Source: Effrenium voratum (taxonomy: Eukaryota; Sar; Dinophyceae; Suessiales; Symbiodiniaceae). From it: a DNA stretch of 64,000 nt. Shown here piece by piece: positions 1-14,100 of this stretch (position 1 is its first letter; the number at the start of each line of letters is the position of its first letter). The translations under genes and the position numbers were made by a program. The DNA is taken from the NCBI GenBank assembly GCA_963377175.1, contig CAUJNA010003816.1, positions 507,001 through 571,000 on the forward strand. The letters are read 5' to 3'. A model generated the notes under the pieces. The model had not been told where the DNA came from and searched no databases. It worked only from the letters and a program-made list of their open reading frames with translations.

Positions 1-357
1 GATTGGAACACTTGGCGAGCTTTGTCTAAAGTGGAACAAACGACACCTGCCCACAAGCTAAACAAGTACCATACAGGCAACATATTAATATATATATATA
101 TATAATATATAAGAAAACAATCCTTTTTTGAGTGCAAGTCTTGCAATGTCCAAAGGCAAACCAAATTGTACATCCGAGCTCCGACCCCAATCCGCACCTG
201 CGCTGCCCAGGCGAGAAAGTCTTTGTGCAAGTGGCCTTTCGGTTTCCTGAGGGACCGAACAAACGGTCGTTGAGCGGACCATAATCCAAAGACAGGAGCC
301 CATGGTGAATGTGTTTTTGTGGCTAACCGAAGGCTTCGCAGAAACCTTACCAGCATG

Positions 358-450
358 TCTTTTTTCGAGGGTACCCCCTTTTGGGTTGGTTTTGAAGGGA
401 ACCCAAGAAGAACACCCAGCCATCTTGAGGTCTCCCTTAAAAAACAGACC
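358..450. repeat. M11 repeat
   Basis: TCTTTTTTCGAGGGTACCCC, GGTTGGTTTTGAAGGGAACC, AAGAAGAACACCCAGCC and GTCTCCCTTAAAAAACAG. The commonest filler in the window, seen in both directions. Confidence 0.65.
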
Positions 451-1047
451 CACCAACAGTTGGCAAGATCCATGTGAGCTAGTTTGAATGGTTGGAACAC
501 TGGATCCCATGAACCCTAGCAGCGCTTGATAGCACCCAAAGGCTTGAGGTTGATAAGTCTAGCGAAACGGTTAGCCTGGTGACCTTGACGTGTCTGGTAG
601 GGGCCCGGCAACGCTAAGATCCGTCCCAACTGATTCACCAACTGGGCACGCTTTGAGTTGACGTTGGTGTGGCAGAATGGTCATGCCTGAAAGACAGCCA
701 GTTGCTAGCATCAGGCATCTGGCATAGGAATACAAATTATTTAAATATTTGTTCTAAAGAAAAAAAGGACAGAAAAACAAAACAAAAACAAACAACGCAC
801 GTACAACAATAGTTTCCACAAGTCATCAAAGGAGAATTAAAAGGAACACCCGTTTCTTGGAAGTTCCGTATTTTCTCTGTCAAGGGCACCAAACAGGAAA
901 GGGGGCAAACAAGAAAGGGTTCCTTTAGACCCCGTTTTCAGGAATTTCCTCTTTGGTTCATGTCCCAAAATTATAAACCAAAGCAGCTGGAACTGCAAGC
1001 TGCATCTTTTGAGACCTCTGAAACATAGACCAACCTGGGGAAACTTG

Positions 1048-1162
1048 GATATGGGTCAAAACCGCGGTGCCCCGGTGAACACCCAGAACGCCCTCTAAAA
1101 AGACAACAGCGGAGTGGTGGCCATCCCCATTTTTGGCACCTTAGGTTTTGAGCCACAACCAC
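1048..1162. repeat. M2 repeat (TIR G-x-GGTCAAAACC)
   Basis: ATGGGTCAAAACCGCGG at the left, TTTTGAGCCACAACC at the right; about 115 bp with inverted ends. Confidence 0.75.
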
Positions 1163-1209
1163 TTAAGCTCAGATTCGGCCGCTTCGCTTGCCGAGAACTT
1201 CCCAGCCTG

Positions 1210-1378
1210 GGCCTGTCGCACCAGCCCCGGGGCTTCCACGCAACCGCCAGGTCTTTGCACCGCGCCAGCAGCGCTGGCGCCTCGCCAGCGACGGCACGGC
1301 GCGGAAGCTCCGCGCGGCGCGGAATTCGGGCGCGGGGCGTTCTGCCGGCGGCTGCCTCAGCCGGTGGCTCCAGCGGAT
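1210..1378 (-). CDS. GC-rich exon-like island
   Basis: The most GC-rich stretch at the left end. The minus frame reads GEAPALLARCKDLAVAWK preceded by an Arg/Pro/Ala-rich run, with GC3 bias. Several frames on both strands are open, so strand and frame are uncertain. Possibly a gene downstream of the protease. Confidence 0.35.
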
Positions 1379-1756
1379 GAAACGTAGCTGCAATCACAGC
1401 ATAGCTCAACCTGCACAAAGGGATCAGGAAGTAAACAAATGATGGGTCCCACTGGTTTAGATGGGTTTTGTGCCATTTACCTGGGAAACCCATCTATTTT
1501 CCAAAAGATAGAGCAAACAAAACAACCGGAAAAACTGAAGACTACGATTCCCAATTCCCAAGCCTCGATTTTGATATTTTGATGCCTATGGGCAACTTGT
1601 TCAATAGGAGCTCCCCGATCCCAACAGGGCCCTCTTTTTTTTGCGAGAAAGGCCTGATGGCTCAGAGGGTTGCTTGTCGCGGTTCTAAGGGGAAATCAGC
1701 AGAGGACAACCACCATTTTGTGCGCCCCGTAAAGAAAGCTCCCTGTAACAACCATG

Positions 1757-1852
1757 TGAGTCGTAATCGAAACCTGGCAATAAAATGTTCTACCCAGAAC
1801 CCAGTTTCAAGAATTAAAGAGCAGCGAACATCCACCCGGTTTTGATTGTGGA
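1757..1852. repeat. M9 repeat copy, internally deleted
   Basis: GAGTCGTAATCGAAACCTGG left and CCCGGTTTTGATTGTGG right. Confidence 0.75.
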
Positions 1853-2109
1853 GAGGCCAACCACCATTTTGTGGACCACCTTTAAATACGAAACACTCAC
1901 ATCTTTAATGTATAAGCCATTCCCTTGTTTCCAGAACACTCCCTCACCCCCCCCCCCCCGTCTTTATTCCTCACCGCCCTTCCTTATCCCTCAACCCCCC
2001 CATCCCTCACCCCCCCATCCCTTGTAGGGAAAGAAGACACTCCCCAGTTTGTTTCTTTGGACAGCCCAAAGTGGATTTACCTTGTAGTTGTCATACAGAC
2101 CCTCCCTTG

Positions 2110-2232
2110 CTTCCAAAATGCTTCGCCGCTTCGCTCCAAGCCGCCTGCGCCGCGCTGGGCCGAGACGCGCAGAGCCGCGCTGAGCGCCATGGCGGCGCTG
2201 AGCACGGCAGCGCCGACATGGGTGGAGGCTCG
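2110..2232 (-). CDS. GC-rich exon-like island
   Basis: Minus frame VGAAVLSAAMALSAALRVSA and then QRGAGGLERSGEAFW is hydrophobic and helical. The plus frame (SLQAACAALGRDAQSRAE) ends at a GT-AGGT donor-like site and is a real alternative. Unassigned. Confidence 0.35.
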
Positions 2233-4361
2233 GGTAGGTGTCTGTGCGTGTGCTTTTGGTGTAGTGTGTGTGCTTTGTCTGTGTTGTTTGCTTTGTCTGT
2301 GTTGTTTGCGTTTTATTTTTATTTTTATCTTTTTGTGTTTTTTGTTGTGTGTGTGTGGCTGTGTCTGTGTGCTTGGAGTGGTCCGAAATGGCAACTAGAA
2401 GGACAACTCCCAGTTTTGCGGGTCCAAAACGCGTTTTCGCCATATACCCATCTCTCATCTGGAATGTCCCCGGCTTTGAGATGAGACTTGGGGTGTGGCA
2501 GAGATTAGGCACCTATTTGGGATGTCCAGCGAGGGCCTGGTGATTTGTTGTTGGTAAGATTCCTTTTTGATTTTTTATTTTTATTTTATTTTTTTTTGGG
2601 GGGGGGGCGGGGTTTGGGGTGCGGGGGTGCTTTTAAGTGGCAGGGCCGTAACCTTGCTGTTAAACCCCTCCTGTACATTAAGCGGCTGTGGATAGCCTTG
2701 GTCTGCGGAGACATGTTAAACGAGTGGGCCAAGTATGGGAAGCGGTCGAAGTTGGCCGGCAGTCTGTCTGGTCAAGGAGATGCTTCAGAATCTAATGTAA
2801 CCTGGGGTACACTAAATATTGCTCTGGCTCATACCATCTCATATGATTTGTTCCTTGCGTGAGATTCGGCAAGGATTCTGTCATAGGGGCCCTCTCACTC
2901 ATGGCATCTGCAGTCAAAGGTTAGCATTTGACGCGGTCAAAGAGGTCAAAGGTTTGCTGCCGGGGGGGCGGGGCCAATCGCCTTTGCCGAAAAAAAACAA
3001 CAACACAGACAATGGCCACGAAGCTGCCACATATTCTCCTTCCAAGCAAGGTCTCCGTTGCCACAGAACATTCATGGCTGGCCGGCTTTGGTGAAAGGCC
3101 GAAAATACAGTGACTCAACTTGGTTGCCTTGACCCTTCAACAAAAGCTTGTCTGCCAACTCAACATGTAAGATGGAGGCCGCCGGAATTTTAGAAATCTA
3201 TTTGAAGTGACACAAATGTCGTCGCTTCAATTCGACCAACCCACCCCGCCGATGACGTGGAGGGACCACGCAAGACGAACTGCAAGTTTTGACCCAGGTT
3301 CACTGGCCCGGAACGCTTGCTTCCACTTACTTAAGTTTACCGAGAAAAAGTAAAATAGAATCCGGTAGTGATAGCTTCCCTTTAACACCAACAGGGGAAA
3401 ATAACAACACATTAACTTTAGCAAAGGGAAGCTTGGGTTGATGGAAACATGCTACCTGGGTTTGACGCGTTCCACTTAACTCCTTCGGGATGAGCGGCTC
3501 TGCTCGGCGTCATGTGGGTTCAGTGCGTTTCCATTCGAAACCACCCAAAGAAGGGTACCCTCCAAAAAATACACTCCCCAGCTCGAACCGATACCAAATT
3601 AAAGCCACGCAGTCTGCGGCACAATTATGTCAATGAAGTTGGAATACCAAACGCGTTGAACATGCCTCTCCATTCAAAACAACACAACAAACACACAGCC
3701 CAACGGAAACCACAAAACAAAAAAGGACACAAACTCGAAACGAAACACAAACTCGAGGAGAGAGAAGCCTCCAGCTCCAGCTAACTGGCCAAGCCTGTGA
3801 GCTCTCGTTGAGGTGTGGTTTGCTTTTCTGGTTTGCCACTTGTGGAAAACTGGCCCAGGGAAATGAAAGCATCTCTCAGCTTCATCTCGCTTGCGCTTGG
3901 ACGCTCTTTGTATAGAGCAACCCGCAAGCGCGATCGCCGCTTGGGCTTTTTTTTTCTGACGGGAAGGTATCTAACCTCTGTCCGTTTTCTGATCCCCTGC
4001 TAAAAAGAAAAGAAAAACACTTGCGGGTGAAACGGAGACCCCCACCAAACCCTAAAGCGCGACACAAAGCCTAAGGAGCCGAACCGGGAACCGAACCGAA
4101 ATCTGGTATGCACGTAGGTACGCCACGATCCCAGGTCCTGCAGAAGAAACAAAATCGGACGGAGGCCGATTTTCCCCAGCCTGACCTATGGGGAGCCAAG
4201 AATCATGTGCGGTGGTCCATTTTTCTGAACTCCTAGAAAGAAAACAACTAAAAAAACAACAGCTCACACAATGGGTGTGTCTTGTTTTTGAAGGGAACCC
4301 TTTCTGGCTAGTTTCAAAGGCGAACTCAAAGGAAAGCCACCATTTTGAGAGCGGTTCCAAA

Positions 4362-4434
4362 AAGACACCCCCAACTGCACTCCGCCTTTCCTGGCGTCGG
4401 GTCTTGGGCCGCGCGGGCGCCTTTTGCACGCAGG
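4362..4434 (-). CDS. weak GC-rich exon-like island
   Basis: Minus frame VQKAPARPKTRRQERRSAVG; plus frame WRRVLGRAGAFCTQEA. Only base composition supports it. Confidence 0.18.
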
Positions 4435-4905
4435 AAGCGGTGTCCAGAAAGCATCACTCACTTGGGCTTCTGAATGATGGGCAGAACCGTGTCCTTGCGG
4501 CTCAAAGCAGGCGCTTCGCGTGAACCTCTTTTCATGAGTGGCTCGTCTTCCTAGACGACCCCCCCCAAAAGAAACACACACACACACACAAAGGCAGTTG
4601 TCTGAATTGGTTTCCCTGCAACCCAACCTCCCCACAAAAAAAATCAGACCCAAAGAGCACACAAAACCACTCAGGACCTGAGTGGATGGTAAACGGTGAC
4701 TCCGCGCTCACTTTCGAATGTTCAATGCCCTCGATCCGCAGTTGAAGAGGATGCCAAACACAGCACAAAACAAACACACAACATTTAAGCAAAAGACCAA
4801 TGAGCAGGAAACCGGGGCAACAGGAAACAACAAACATTGTATATGAACGTTTCTCAAAATAGGGGTCACCTAAAAGTGCCAAAGTACTGGCGTGCTGTTG
4901 GTACT

Positions 4906-4928
4906 CGTAAAAAAAAAAAAAAAAAAAA
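4906..4928. repeat. poly-A run
   Basis: About 20 consecutive A; no accompanying retro-copy recognised. Confidence 0.85.
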
Positions 4929-5432
4929 CGGGTCAGTAGTTTTGAGAAACTCATCATTGTTGCGGGCAAGAACCATTTCTGTGACACCAATGTGGCTTCT
5001 TGTCTTTGCAACTACTTGGTCCCTAACCTTGAGAAACTCGCATATAATCAGTTTCCCTCAAATGGGTGGCTTAGCTTGGTGCTTGGATGCTTGGTAACCA
5101 CCACCTGAGGGCTTTTCTGATAGCAGAAGGGACTGTCTTTAAGTCTTCCCGGGTCTGGACACCTTCCCCCCTTTCCCAACCCCGAAGCCTTTGTTTGTCG
5201 TAAAAGACATGTCAGAAATCCACACGAAAAGCGCACAACACAACCAGCAAGCAATAAACAAGAACCACAGCCAAAGCATACACAAGGCACAATCCAACTC
5301 TGAGGTACACCCCAGAAACAGGGCTTGCTGAAATCTGATGGAACTCAAATTCTAGTCGGCGACCTTGCCACAAAACGCCTTCCACAACCAATCGACAAAG
5401 AGGTTCAGAGTTCAACACCCGAACCAAACCCC

Positions 5433-5663
5433 TTAAAATGCCAACCCTGGCCTCCCATCTGAACATCTCCCTACCTTGGACCCTGTCCTCCTTCCGGGCT
5501 CCCCCCTCCCTCCACTCTCTCCCCCCCCAAAAGCTCGCAAACTTTCCACTTTCGCTACCCAAGGCTCGAACAGAATCCCGCAGGTGCCGCAGACCTCCAC
5601 CGAGGCGGGGCCCTTGTCGCAGGTGGTGCCCAGCTGCGGCTGGTCGTCGTGGCCGCAGAAGGC
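5433..5663 (-). CDS. C1A peptidase exon 14: C-terminal CGTCGIL segment
   Basis: After GGAGCAG it reads AFCGHDDQPQLGTTCDKGPA and then SVEVCGTCGILFEP, a Cys-rich C-terminus I recall from dinoflagellate cathepsins. The frame runs on to a stop at 5433 through Gly/Arg-rich low-complexity codons. The true end may be a short further exon joined near 5560. Confidence 0.85.
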   Translation of the reverse strand, partial: AFCGHDDQPQLGTTCDKGPASVEVCGTCGILFEPWVAKVESLRAFGGGESGGRGEPGRRTGSKVGRCSDGRPGLAF

Positions 5664-8600
5664 CTGCTCCACCTATGGCTCGGGTGGCTGGCGGGCAGCG
5701 GGGCAAGGCGGGGGGCTCGGGCCCGCAGCCTCCCCGCGCCCTTTTTCGACATGAGCCAGGGAATCCGGATCACTGCCTGGGAAACTTGATTGATCCGGGG
5801 TTGGCATGACAGACATAGTCAACCCATGAGGCAAGTCCGCATGAAAGCTGCTTCCCTCGCTGTGTTCGGGTGACTTTTTTCCTAAAACCCTCTACCAGAA
5901 CCAGGGGTTCAAATCCCCCCGCCAACAAACCAACTAAGGGTTACCTGATTGGTGGACACCAATCGGGTCTATGTTGCACCTGTTGGATATTTTGGCTGCC
6001 ACATAGTCCATGGCACGATCTCTCAATATGTCCTACGGTTTTCCGTTGGTTCTCCTTTAAAGCCACCTCAACAAGCGCAAATCACTCGACCAAACAGGAG
6101 AAATGGGTTTGTTTCAAAAGCAGGAACCAACCAAAACTTGTGCTTTCTTTTTGGTGTCACCTGTGCGACTTCGATTGTTTCCTTGATAGCTTCCTTCCGC
6201 CTCCGGCGCGTGGCGTTTCAGGCGGAAGCGCCCATTCTCGCCCCAGGAAGAGCCCCAAGAGTTCTGCAGCAGCCAGTACTTCCTCAGTTGGCAACCAGGA
6301 AGGGATTTATACTGTGGATGGACCAAATCCTGGTGCAGGGTTGTGTGTAGGGCTTGGTCTGAAGGAGTCCCTCTTTAGTTCATGGGCTTCATGTCCTAAG
6401 AATATGAACCACTTGCCCAAAGGAGCTGGACATACAAGGCGCTCATCTGTGGGGGAAGGACAAGGAAAAACAAGTTGGGAACTTCAATAGCCGGTCGACT
6501 CGCTTGCAACTGAAGATCTCGAGCTGGGGAAACGCGGGAGCCCGTGTGTGGCAGGGAAAGCCGGCCATGCTGCACATGTCAAAAAGCGCGAGATGTGTTT
6601 GCATCTGTTGGAACAATCGCTTCCCATCATTCCTGTGCGCCCGCGCCAGGTTTGACTGCTTGAAGCCTCTTGCTTGGCCCAGGGTGTTGTCGAGGAATGA
6701 ACGCCTGCTAGGCACTGCTGGGCACTGCACACCTGCTGGGCACTGCACACACGCCTGCCAAACGACAAGCAGACCAGCTCAAGAGCATCTGCCCAGCGCT
6801 GCGCACACACGCCTGCTAAATGATAAGCAAACCTGCTCAAGCGCACCCTCTCAGCTGATAAGCACACCAGCTGCAGAGTATCCGCTCAGCACTGCACACG
6901 CCTGCCAAATGACAAGAGCCGCCGCGCCTTCCAAACGATAAGATTACCCCATCAAGAGCTTCTCCTCAGTTCTGTGCATGCCGACTGCTGCGCTGGCTTC
7001 TTGACGGACCGGCTTGGGGCACACAAAAAGGAACCCCGGCACCCGCAAAAAAGAAGGTCAGGAAGAAACAGCCAAGAACCGAGGTACAAGCGCACACACA
7101 AACACACACTGCATTTTGCGGTATCTTGTGCTTCTGGGACGTCTTGCGGGGAGCTGGAAACAGGATCGCACGCCTAATTACTGGTGGAAATATGCATTAA
7201 GCATGCAGCGATTATCTCTACTTTTGCGGTAAGGTGAAAAACATGTTAACTAGCAACTGGGCTGTCCTCAGATCCCCCACTAAAGGTTTAACTCTCAGTG
7301 GGTTAAATGAAACTCCAACCACTAAACACTAAACAGCTAAAAAGCTAAGGAACCGGATGGCTGGGAGCCACCAAGTAGTAAACAACTTTCCTTCGAGGGC
7401 TTTGAATGGGCCGTACCGGACACCGCCTCGCCCTTTGGGAGCCGAGCTGCATCGCCCGGTCGCCCCGAATCGTGGGATCCTCCCCGTAGCCGATGAGGAC
7501 CACCGAGTGGCCGATCACCGCATTCCTGCTTTAAAACGGCGCAGGGACCGTCGTGTTTTTGGGTGCTGTGCTTTTTGTTGATGTCCTTTTCCGCTTGTTG
7601 CTGGGGGAGATCCTGCTTTGTGTTTTTGCGTGTTCTGCTTTTTTTTTAATTTTTTCCCCCGTGTTGCTTTGGAGTGGGGAGCGGCTTTTGTTCCTGGACC
7701 TTCCAACGTACCTGCAATTTCTGCTTTCCTAGTCTATACTAGTCAATCGGTTGCTTTTTGGATTTCGTACTTTTTTTGGCTTGTCCTCTTTTTTGGACCT
7801 CGAGCAGTTTTTGGAGGCATGCGGGCTGTCAGGTCCTGATACCGCAAACGAGCGCAAATTTGCTCAGTTCTCAGTTGCAAATATCAACCTCAGGCACTTC
7901 ATTGCTCGGGCAGAAATTGAAGCATCGGGCACAAATCGTGCGGAGCAGAACAACTGCGAGCACAGAAGGTATCAATGGAAGGTCCAGGTTGGGGTTGACC
8001 CACCCGGGCTCGTGGTTTGGAGTTTGGTCGGTCTCCAAGGGTTCAAAGGGGTTTGCTGTTGGGGATATCACCCGGTCGCTTTGCTGATTCTTCTTTGCGA
8101 GTGTGGGGGGAAGGGGGGGCAACTTTCTAGCTGTACCTTCAAAAACTATCCTTGTCTGAATCAAGCCTCAACCACGAATAAAACCGTTGGTTGGCGTCAA
8201 CGCTCCTTGAGACATGTGACATGTCCCTTTTCGGTGGGACAAAAGTTGGGCCGCTGCTGTGAGTGTAATCACAGGGAAAGTCTTTACACCGAGCGGGGAA
8301 GAGGTCGGCCGTAGATCCAGTTGGATTGGATCAGAATCTCGCTCGGTCAGACTTCTCGCGACAAGAGTCCTCGATTTCCCGGTCAAAAGGGCTGTGCTTC
8401 CCGATCTCCCGATCGCAACGGGGTTTCGAATGGCAACCCTGAAAAGAGAAACACAAAGATGTCTCAAGATACCGGAGCGCCCCAAGCCAGCTGAATCCCT
8501 CTCCCTTTCAAACGCCAGCCAAACTGGGATCCCCTCAAAAAGATCGACACACCCTCTTGAACCCAACTGTCCCATGTCTTTGTTCAAGCCCTCCCCAGTT

Positions 8601-11133
8601 TCGAGTCAGCTTGCGGTCACGGCTCCCAGGTCTGAAAAAAAAACCTAACCCTCTTCCTGTCTCACTTCGCGCGTGGATTCCGCCCAAAAAACGTCCAAAC
8701 GGTTGGTACCACAAAGCTCTCAAAGTCCAGCAGCTTTTGGTTCCGGCAGCTTTACTCCAGGCCCCTGCCAGCCGAAACCAAGATCTGAGTTCGGCAGCTA
8801 GATGGCCATGGGAGTAGCTTGGAAGTTCGAAACGTTGACTTTTGGCGTGCAAAAGAAAGCCTTGCAAGGGCAAGGGGTACGTAGGCTTTGGCCGCATAGC
8901 CCCCGCACCCGACCTACAAACATGTTTTGCGACTTAAAGGACCTTACTCTCCAAAATGAACACGGCCAAGCGGAAGTCTAGGTCCTCCAGTAGAAAGGTT
9001 AGAATAAGGGCACCTTTTTTTCTGCAGTCTACTTTAGTATCCCCAAAAAAAGGGGTGAAAGGGTACTACTGGGGGATCTAGAAGTTCATGTTGAGGATCA
9101 GAACCCGTTAAACGAACTCGCAGGGGAATATGTTGTTTACGTAACGAACCCGCGAGGCGATGCAATCGGGGGAGCTCCCATTCGACCCACGCATGGCACG
9201 GGCTCACTTCCTGAGTGGATAAGCAAAACAAAAAAACTCTGCACCTCTTTGTTTTCCGCGAAAATGGAAGTTAGGAAAGTCCAGCAAACAAGTACAGAGG
9301 TGTCTTAAAATAGGAGTTCGAAGTTTCTGTGGCCCCAAAAAGTATAAAGTCCAGGAACTCAGGGAGTGAGTCGAGGTGTCTTAAAAAGACAATTGGAGCC
9401 ACAAAATTGCTCCCGGCTTTCCTTTTGATTTCCATCTAAAAAGCAACTAAAGTTCTCCCAAAAGGCAACATCATCAAGTCAAAAGAGCAAGCTAAGTCTG
9501 ATGGTTGGGAAACAAGCCCAGAACAATATCACAATTTGGGCAAAAATTGCAACGGCGTCCTGTTACTAAAAGGGGTCCACCATTTTGATAAACCTCCATT
9601 TAAGCGTTACCCCGGCCACCCTCATGTTCCCAGAGTCTTCCCTTGCAAAAGGGTTTAGGGATTCGAATCCAGTAGCCCTGCAGATCAAAAGTCAAGGCCC
9701 TCCGCTACCCAAAGGAAAGTTCACTTTGCACTGGCCGATTTAAGCCAAGCAGAACAATACTACAAACAACGACACCTACAAGGTGATGCGTAAAAACCCC
9801 ACCGCCAAACAAGTCATGGGCCCTACCAAGCGCTGCCTTAACAGGAGGGACGAAAACCTCGGCATCCTCAGCATCCCCCTCCTGCAAAGCCCAAGACCCC
9901 TACCCCCAAAGGAGGCTCCTGTACAGGATGTGCAAACACTACTTGGTATCTAGGTCGTTACAACCATAGCTGCAACTGAGGTTAAAAAAAGAAGCTCTAT
10001 GTTTACATATGTTTACCATGGCACGAATCGACTTAATAAGTCATTTAACCACAGTTACGGCGTTCGATCAGCACCCTTGCGCTCCCTTGCCCGCTGGATC
10101 CCTCTTGCCCAGCTCCTGCTGCTGCAGCCATCGAAAATGCCGCTGCCATAGATCTGGATGGCAGATGTAGGCGGAACAAAAATCAGGGCCAAGGGACGTG
10201 CGAGGTTCCAATGGACGTTCTGCTTGCACCAAGTGGGCAAAAAATGAGCGGGCAAATGGTGCTCCTTTTCCTGGCGCAATCTTGGTGGACTATTAATCAC
10301 CCTAATCGCACCTTAAACAAACGCAACACCCTGCCCTAACCAACGTCTTTGGGGTTTTCCGTTGCTTTGGCGCTTTTCATGGACCTTGTGGGGGCCATGG
10401 GGAGGTGGTCACGATTACTGTGTCCGAAACCGGCATTTACTGGGTTAGTGGGTAGTGGTATATCAGTGGGTTATAATGTATACAGTATATCAAACCGCTA
10501 AACCAACCCCAAACCTCACCCTAGCCCCCTCAAAACCAAAAAACAATCCCTAAACCAACACTACCCCCTCCCAACACTACCCCCCCCCAACCAACCCCCA
10601 AAGAAGTCTCTGAACCAACCCCCAAAACCCAAAACCAACCCCTAAACCAACCAACCCCTAAGCAAATCTCTGAACCCACCCCCAAAACCCAAAAACAACC
10701 AAACCGACCCCTAAACAAATCTCTAAACCCACCAACCCCTAAACTAACACTACCCCCCTCCCAACACTACCCCACCCCCCCACCCCCAAAACCCAAACCA
10801 ACCCCAAGCCAACACTACCCCTTCGCAACACTAACCTTCACAACCCTTGGTATGGTACTTGTAGCAAACAACTTTATTTTTTGCAGCCCCCAAGAAATGA
10901 ACAGCACCCAACAACAAAACCAACAAACACCTCAAACAACAGCGAAGCAACCCCCAACCCCAACCCCAACCCCACCCCCACCCCAAATCGGCCATCTTAC
11001 CTAGGTCCTCCAGTAGAGAGGTTAGAATAAGGGTACCCTTTTTGCTGGAAGGTCTATTTTAGTAGGGGAACCCAAACCCAAACCAAAAAAAGAATCGGGC
11101 ACCAATTGCTGGGGGACCCCCTTCCCACCCCCC

Positions 11134-11166
<33 letters not shown>

Positions 11167-14100
11167 ACCGGCTGTCTTGAGCCAGGCGAGCTGCCGTCCA
11201 GTCCGTGGAGATGGCCACAGCCACAGGGCCCTTCTCCGCCAGCGCGCGCATCAAAACCTCCCCGCGGTTCGCCCTCAGCCGCTCCCAGCCCACCTGGGCC
11301 GAATCCATCCGCCATGGCACCGAGAAAAGTCGACCATCCCAGCAGTTGACTCCATTTCCCTTCTTTTCAAGCATCGTTCTTTGCAACAACCAGCCGTTTC
11401 CCTGGGTTTCTGATGGTTTTCTAGAAAGAAGGATTCCTGGAAAGAATGAGGATGTGGATGGGCAAACTCCTCTTAGGCACCGTTCAGGCACCCTTGAATG
11501 ATCAATGATTCCCCTGGTACCGACCAACAACGTGGGGAAAGCCGTGGTTTCTTGGGTGCATTTCTGGATTTCGCCACCATCCACTGTATTTCTTATCAGC
11601 CCAGGTATCGGGACCCAGCCCCGATTCGATATGCCGCAACTTGTCGAGAACCTATCTGGGCAGAGATGATCATAGCTTCCGGCTGGGGAAAAACGCAAAA
11701 GGCCTGAAAGGTGATCACCTTTTGGGACCTGTTCAAGTGGGAAAAAGGGGGAAAACCGAAAGGTTGCAAGGTCGATTCGCTTTGAACTGAGACCCAGGAA
11801 TAGGAGGTGACCACCTTGAGGAAAACCCAAAGGTGACAAGGGCTTTTGGAACGGAGTGGTTCTATCATCTTGGTACTCGTTCCACCATTGACCTAGGTTT
11901 TCCAGGTGGTATTTGGTATCTTGTCTAAACAGATACCAGAACCAGCGGGTTCTTTGGGGCTCACTGCGCGACGGACACCAAGGAAACCAGAGGTTCCAAA
12001 CGGTTGATAGGCACCCGGGATTAATAACCACGGGGTGTTTTATTTTGGAGTGGATCCCTATCAATCAGCAAGCTTCATTGACCTAGGGTCAACATGTCAT
12101 CCTTTTTGGATGGCAGCCCTTTCATCCACGGCAAACCTAGCTTGAGAGCATAGAGGTAGAACTAACCAGATTGTTTTTGAACTTGCCAAACAGGGATGCT
12201 GCGAACGTGGCAAAACACTGGGAAGAACTGATGATACCCCCAGACTGGCCCAAACTATTTGGATATTGGCGCTAAGGCTTAAGCCCCTACACTCAGGGGG
12301 GTCCTTGGCGTCTTCGCGGATTTAAGGTCAAAGAGCACAACCGAAAAGTGAAACGCCAGAAGTGGCCAGTCCGTTTAAACACATGTTTAACACTTGGGGG
12401 TTGATCAAGCTGCCCTTTGGCCCCCAAATGACTAAGGGTAACTTTTCTCATTTAGTGGGAAGTATCATCTTTTTAGTAGTTTCCCCCAATGGTCATCTCA
12501 TGTAAAGGACCTTTTGATCAACACCCACCTGCTTAAACAACCTTCTTTAAGCTTTGCTTTGAGCACCCGGACCCGGGGAGTAGTTTTTCACACATTCTGC
12601 GGCCTGAAGTGCTGTTTCTTGCTTTGCCACCAAAGTAATTCTGACCCCACATATTCATTTTCAGGGACCTAGTCTCTAGCTTGGCCCAACCAGGCACAAA
12701 GCTATATTATTCAAATAGTTGGTCAACCTTACAAAATAATATTGAAGGAGATCCTAGGTAGGGTCCTAATCCACATTTAAACAATAACTGCAAAAAAGGG
12801 ATCGACCACCAAAGAACCTACATCATGAGTTCGTTGTCACCTGAGCTCACCAAAAAACATTCCGGCTCCATTGGAATGAACCGAAATTGGTGGAAGCAAA
12901 GGGAAGCTGAATAGTCAGCTTCTCAGAGTGGTGAACATCAACTTCCTTAGAGGCCAATCCTATTTCCTGTCTTCAAGCGCCCCCAAATGGGTGCTGCTGG
13001 CTTGGAGTTTGTGGGCGGGGCCGTATCTCCTTTGGTTTAAAGAGGATCTGGAGGTTCAAGTCCCCAAACCACCAATCCAAAGCAACAATTTATGGTTACT
13101 TGGGTGACCCCCAAATGGGTTCTAACTATCAAATTGGTTCCTTTCGGATGAGAACTGACCTATTGTCCTGTGGTGTAAGCAATCAGAACAAACTGTTTGA
13201 TAGAACCCATAAACACAGTCGCGCTGGTATTTGTATCAGAACAGGCCCTGTTCTGCATAACATGGGCAAATGCATGCCATGATCATGACTGCCTTGTGTC
13301 TCAAAGTAATGGAGAATTAAGCCCCGACAAAATTGATCCGGACGCCCGCTAAAATAGGACACCCCAGTATTAATCACAAAGGGGTGTGTGAATCCGTTTC
13401 CACATTGATGTTAACATTCTATATAATCCGTTTAATCTGAGGTTTGACCTTCTGATGGGTGGGAGGGGGGAAGGCTTATTAATCCGACTTTAATACCTAA
13501 GCATCATTCCAGGGTTTCTCAGGTGGTGCGAACTGGATTTCGAAACCATGCACAGCTTACATTTGCTTTAAGCCCCTGGAAAAAATGATAATATGTCCAG
13601 AAGTGAGATCGATTCCCTTCAAAATCAACAGGAGAAAATACAAACATGTGCTCTTCAGCAAATGGAAGTTTTGACCTCCCTCTCGAAACAAACCAGGAGC
13701 TGGTTGTTGACACGTTTTGCCCTGTGAAACCCTGAAATGATTCGATTCCCCTGCATGTTTTTCAACAAGCCGTGGTTTCCCACGGTTTCTGAACGGTGGT
13801 GCGAAATGGACTTCGCAACCATCCACAGCTTACATTTGCTTGAGCTCCTGGAAAAAAAGGAGACAACACGTCCTGTAGTGAATAGTTTCTTAGGCGGTGC
13901 GAAATGGATGTCGTCCACAGTATCGCCCTCGTGGAATTTTCTGTTCAACATAAATGACGTAGGTGGCCTTTTGGAAACATAGATGGGTTTCCCTGGTAAA
14001 TGGAAGAAACCCCACCTAAACCAGTGTGACCCTTCTATTTGTAGTCAAACTAAAAAAGGACACCCTGCTAAAAGTTGCTTTCTGCTCCCCTGCTAAAAGT

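Noticed and set aside
11054..12064. 336-codon minus-strand open frame
   Set aside because: Only 11192-11293 encodes peptidase sequence; the rest is intron that happens to lack stops and changes composition at AG and the poly-G run.
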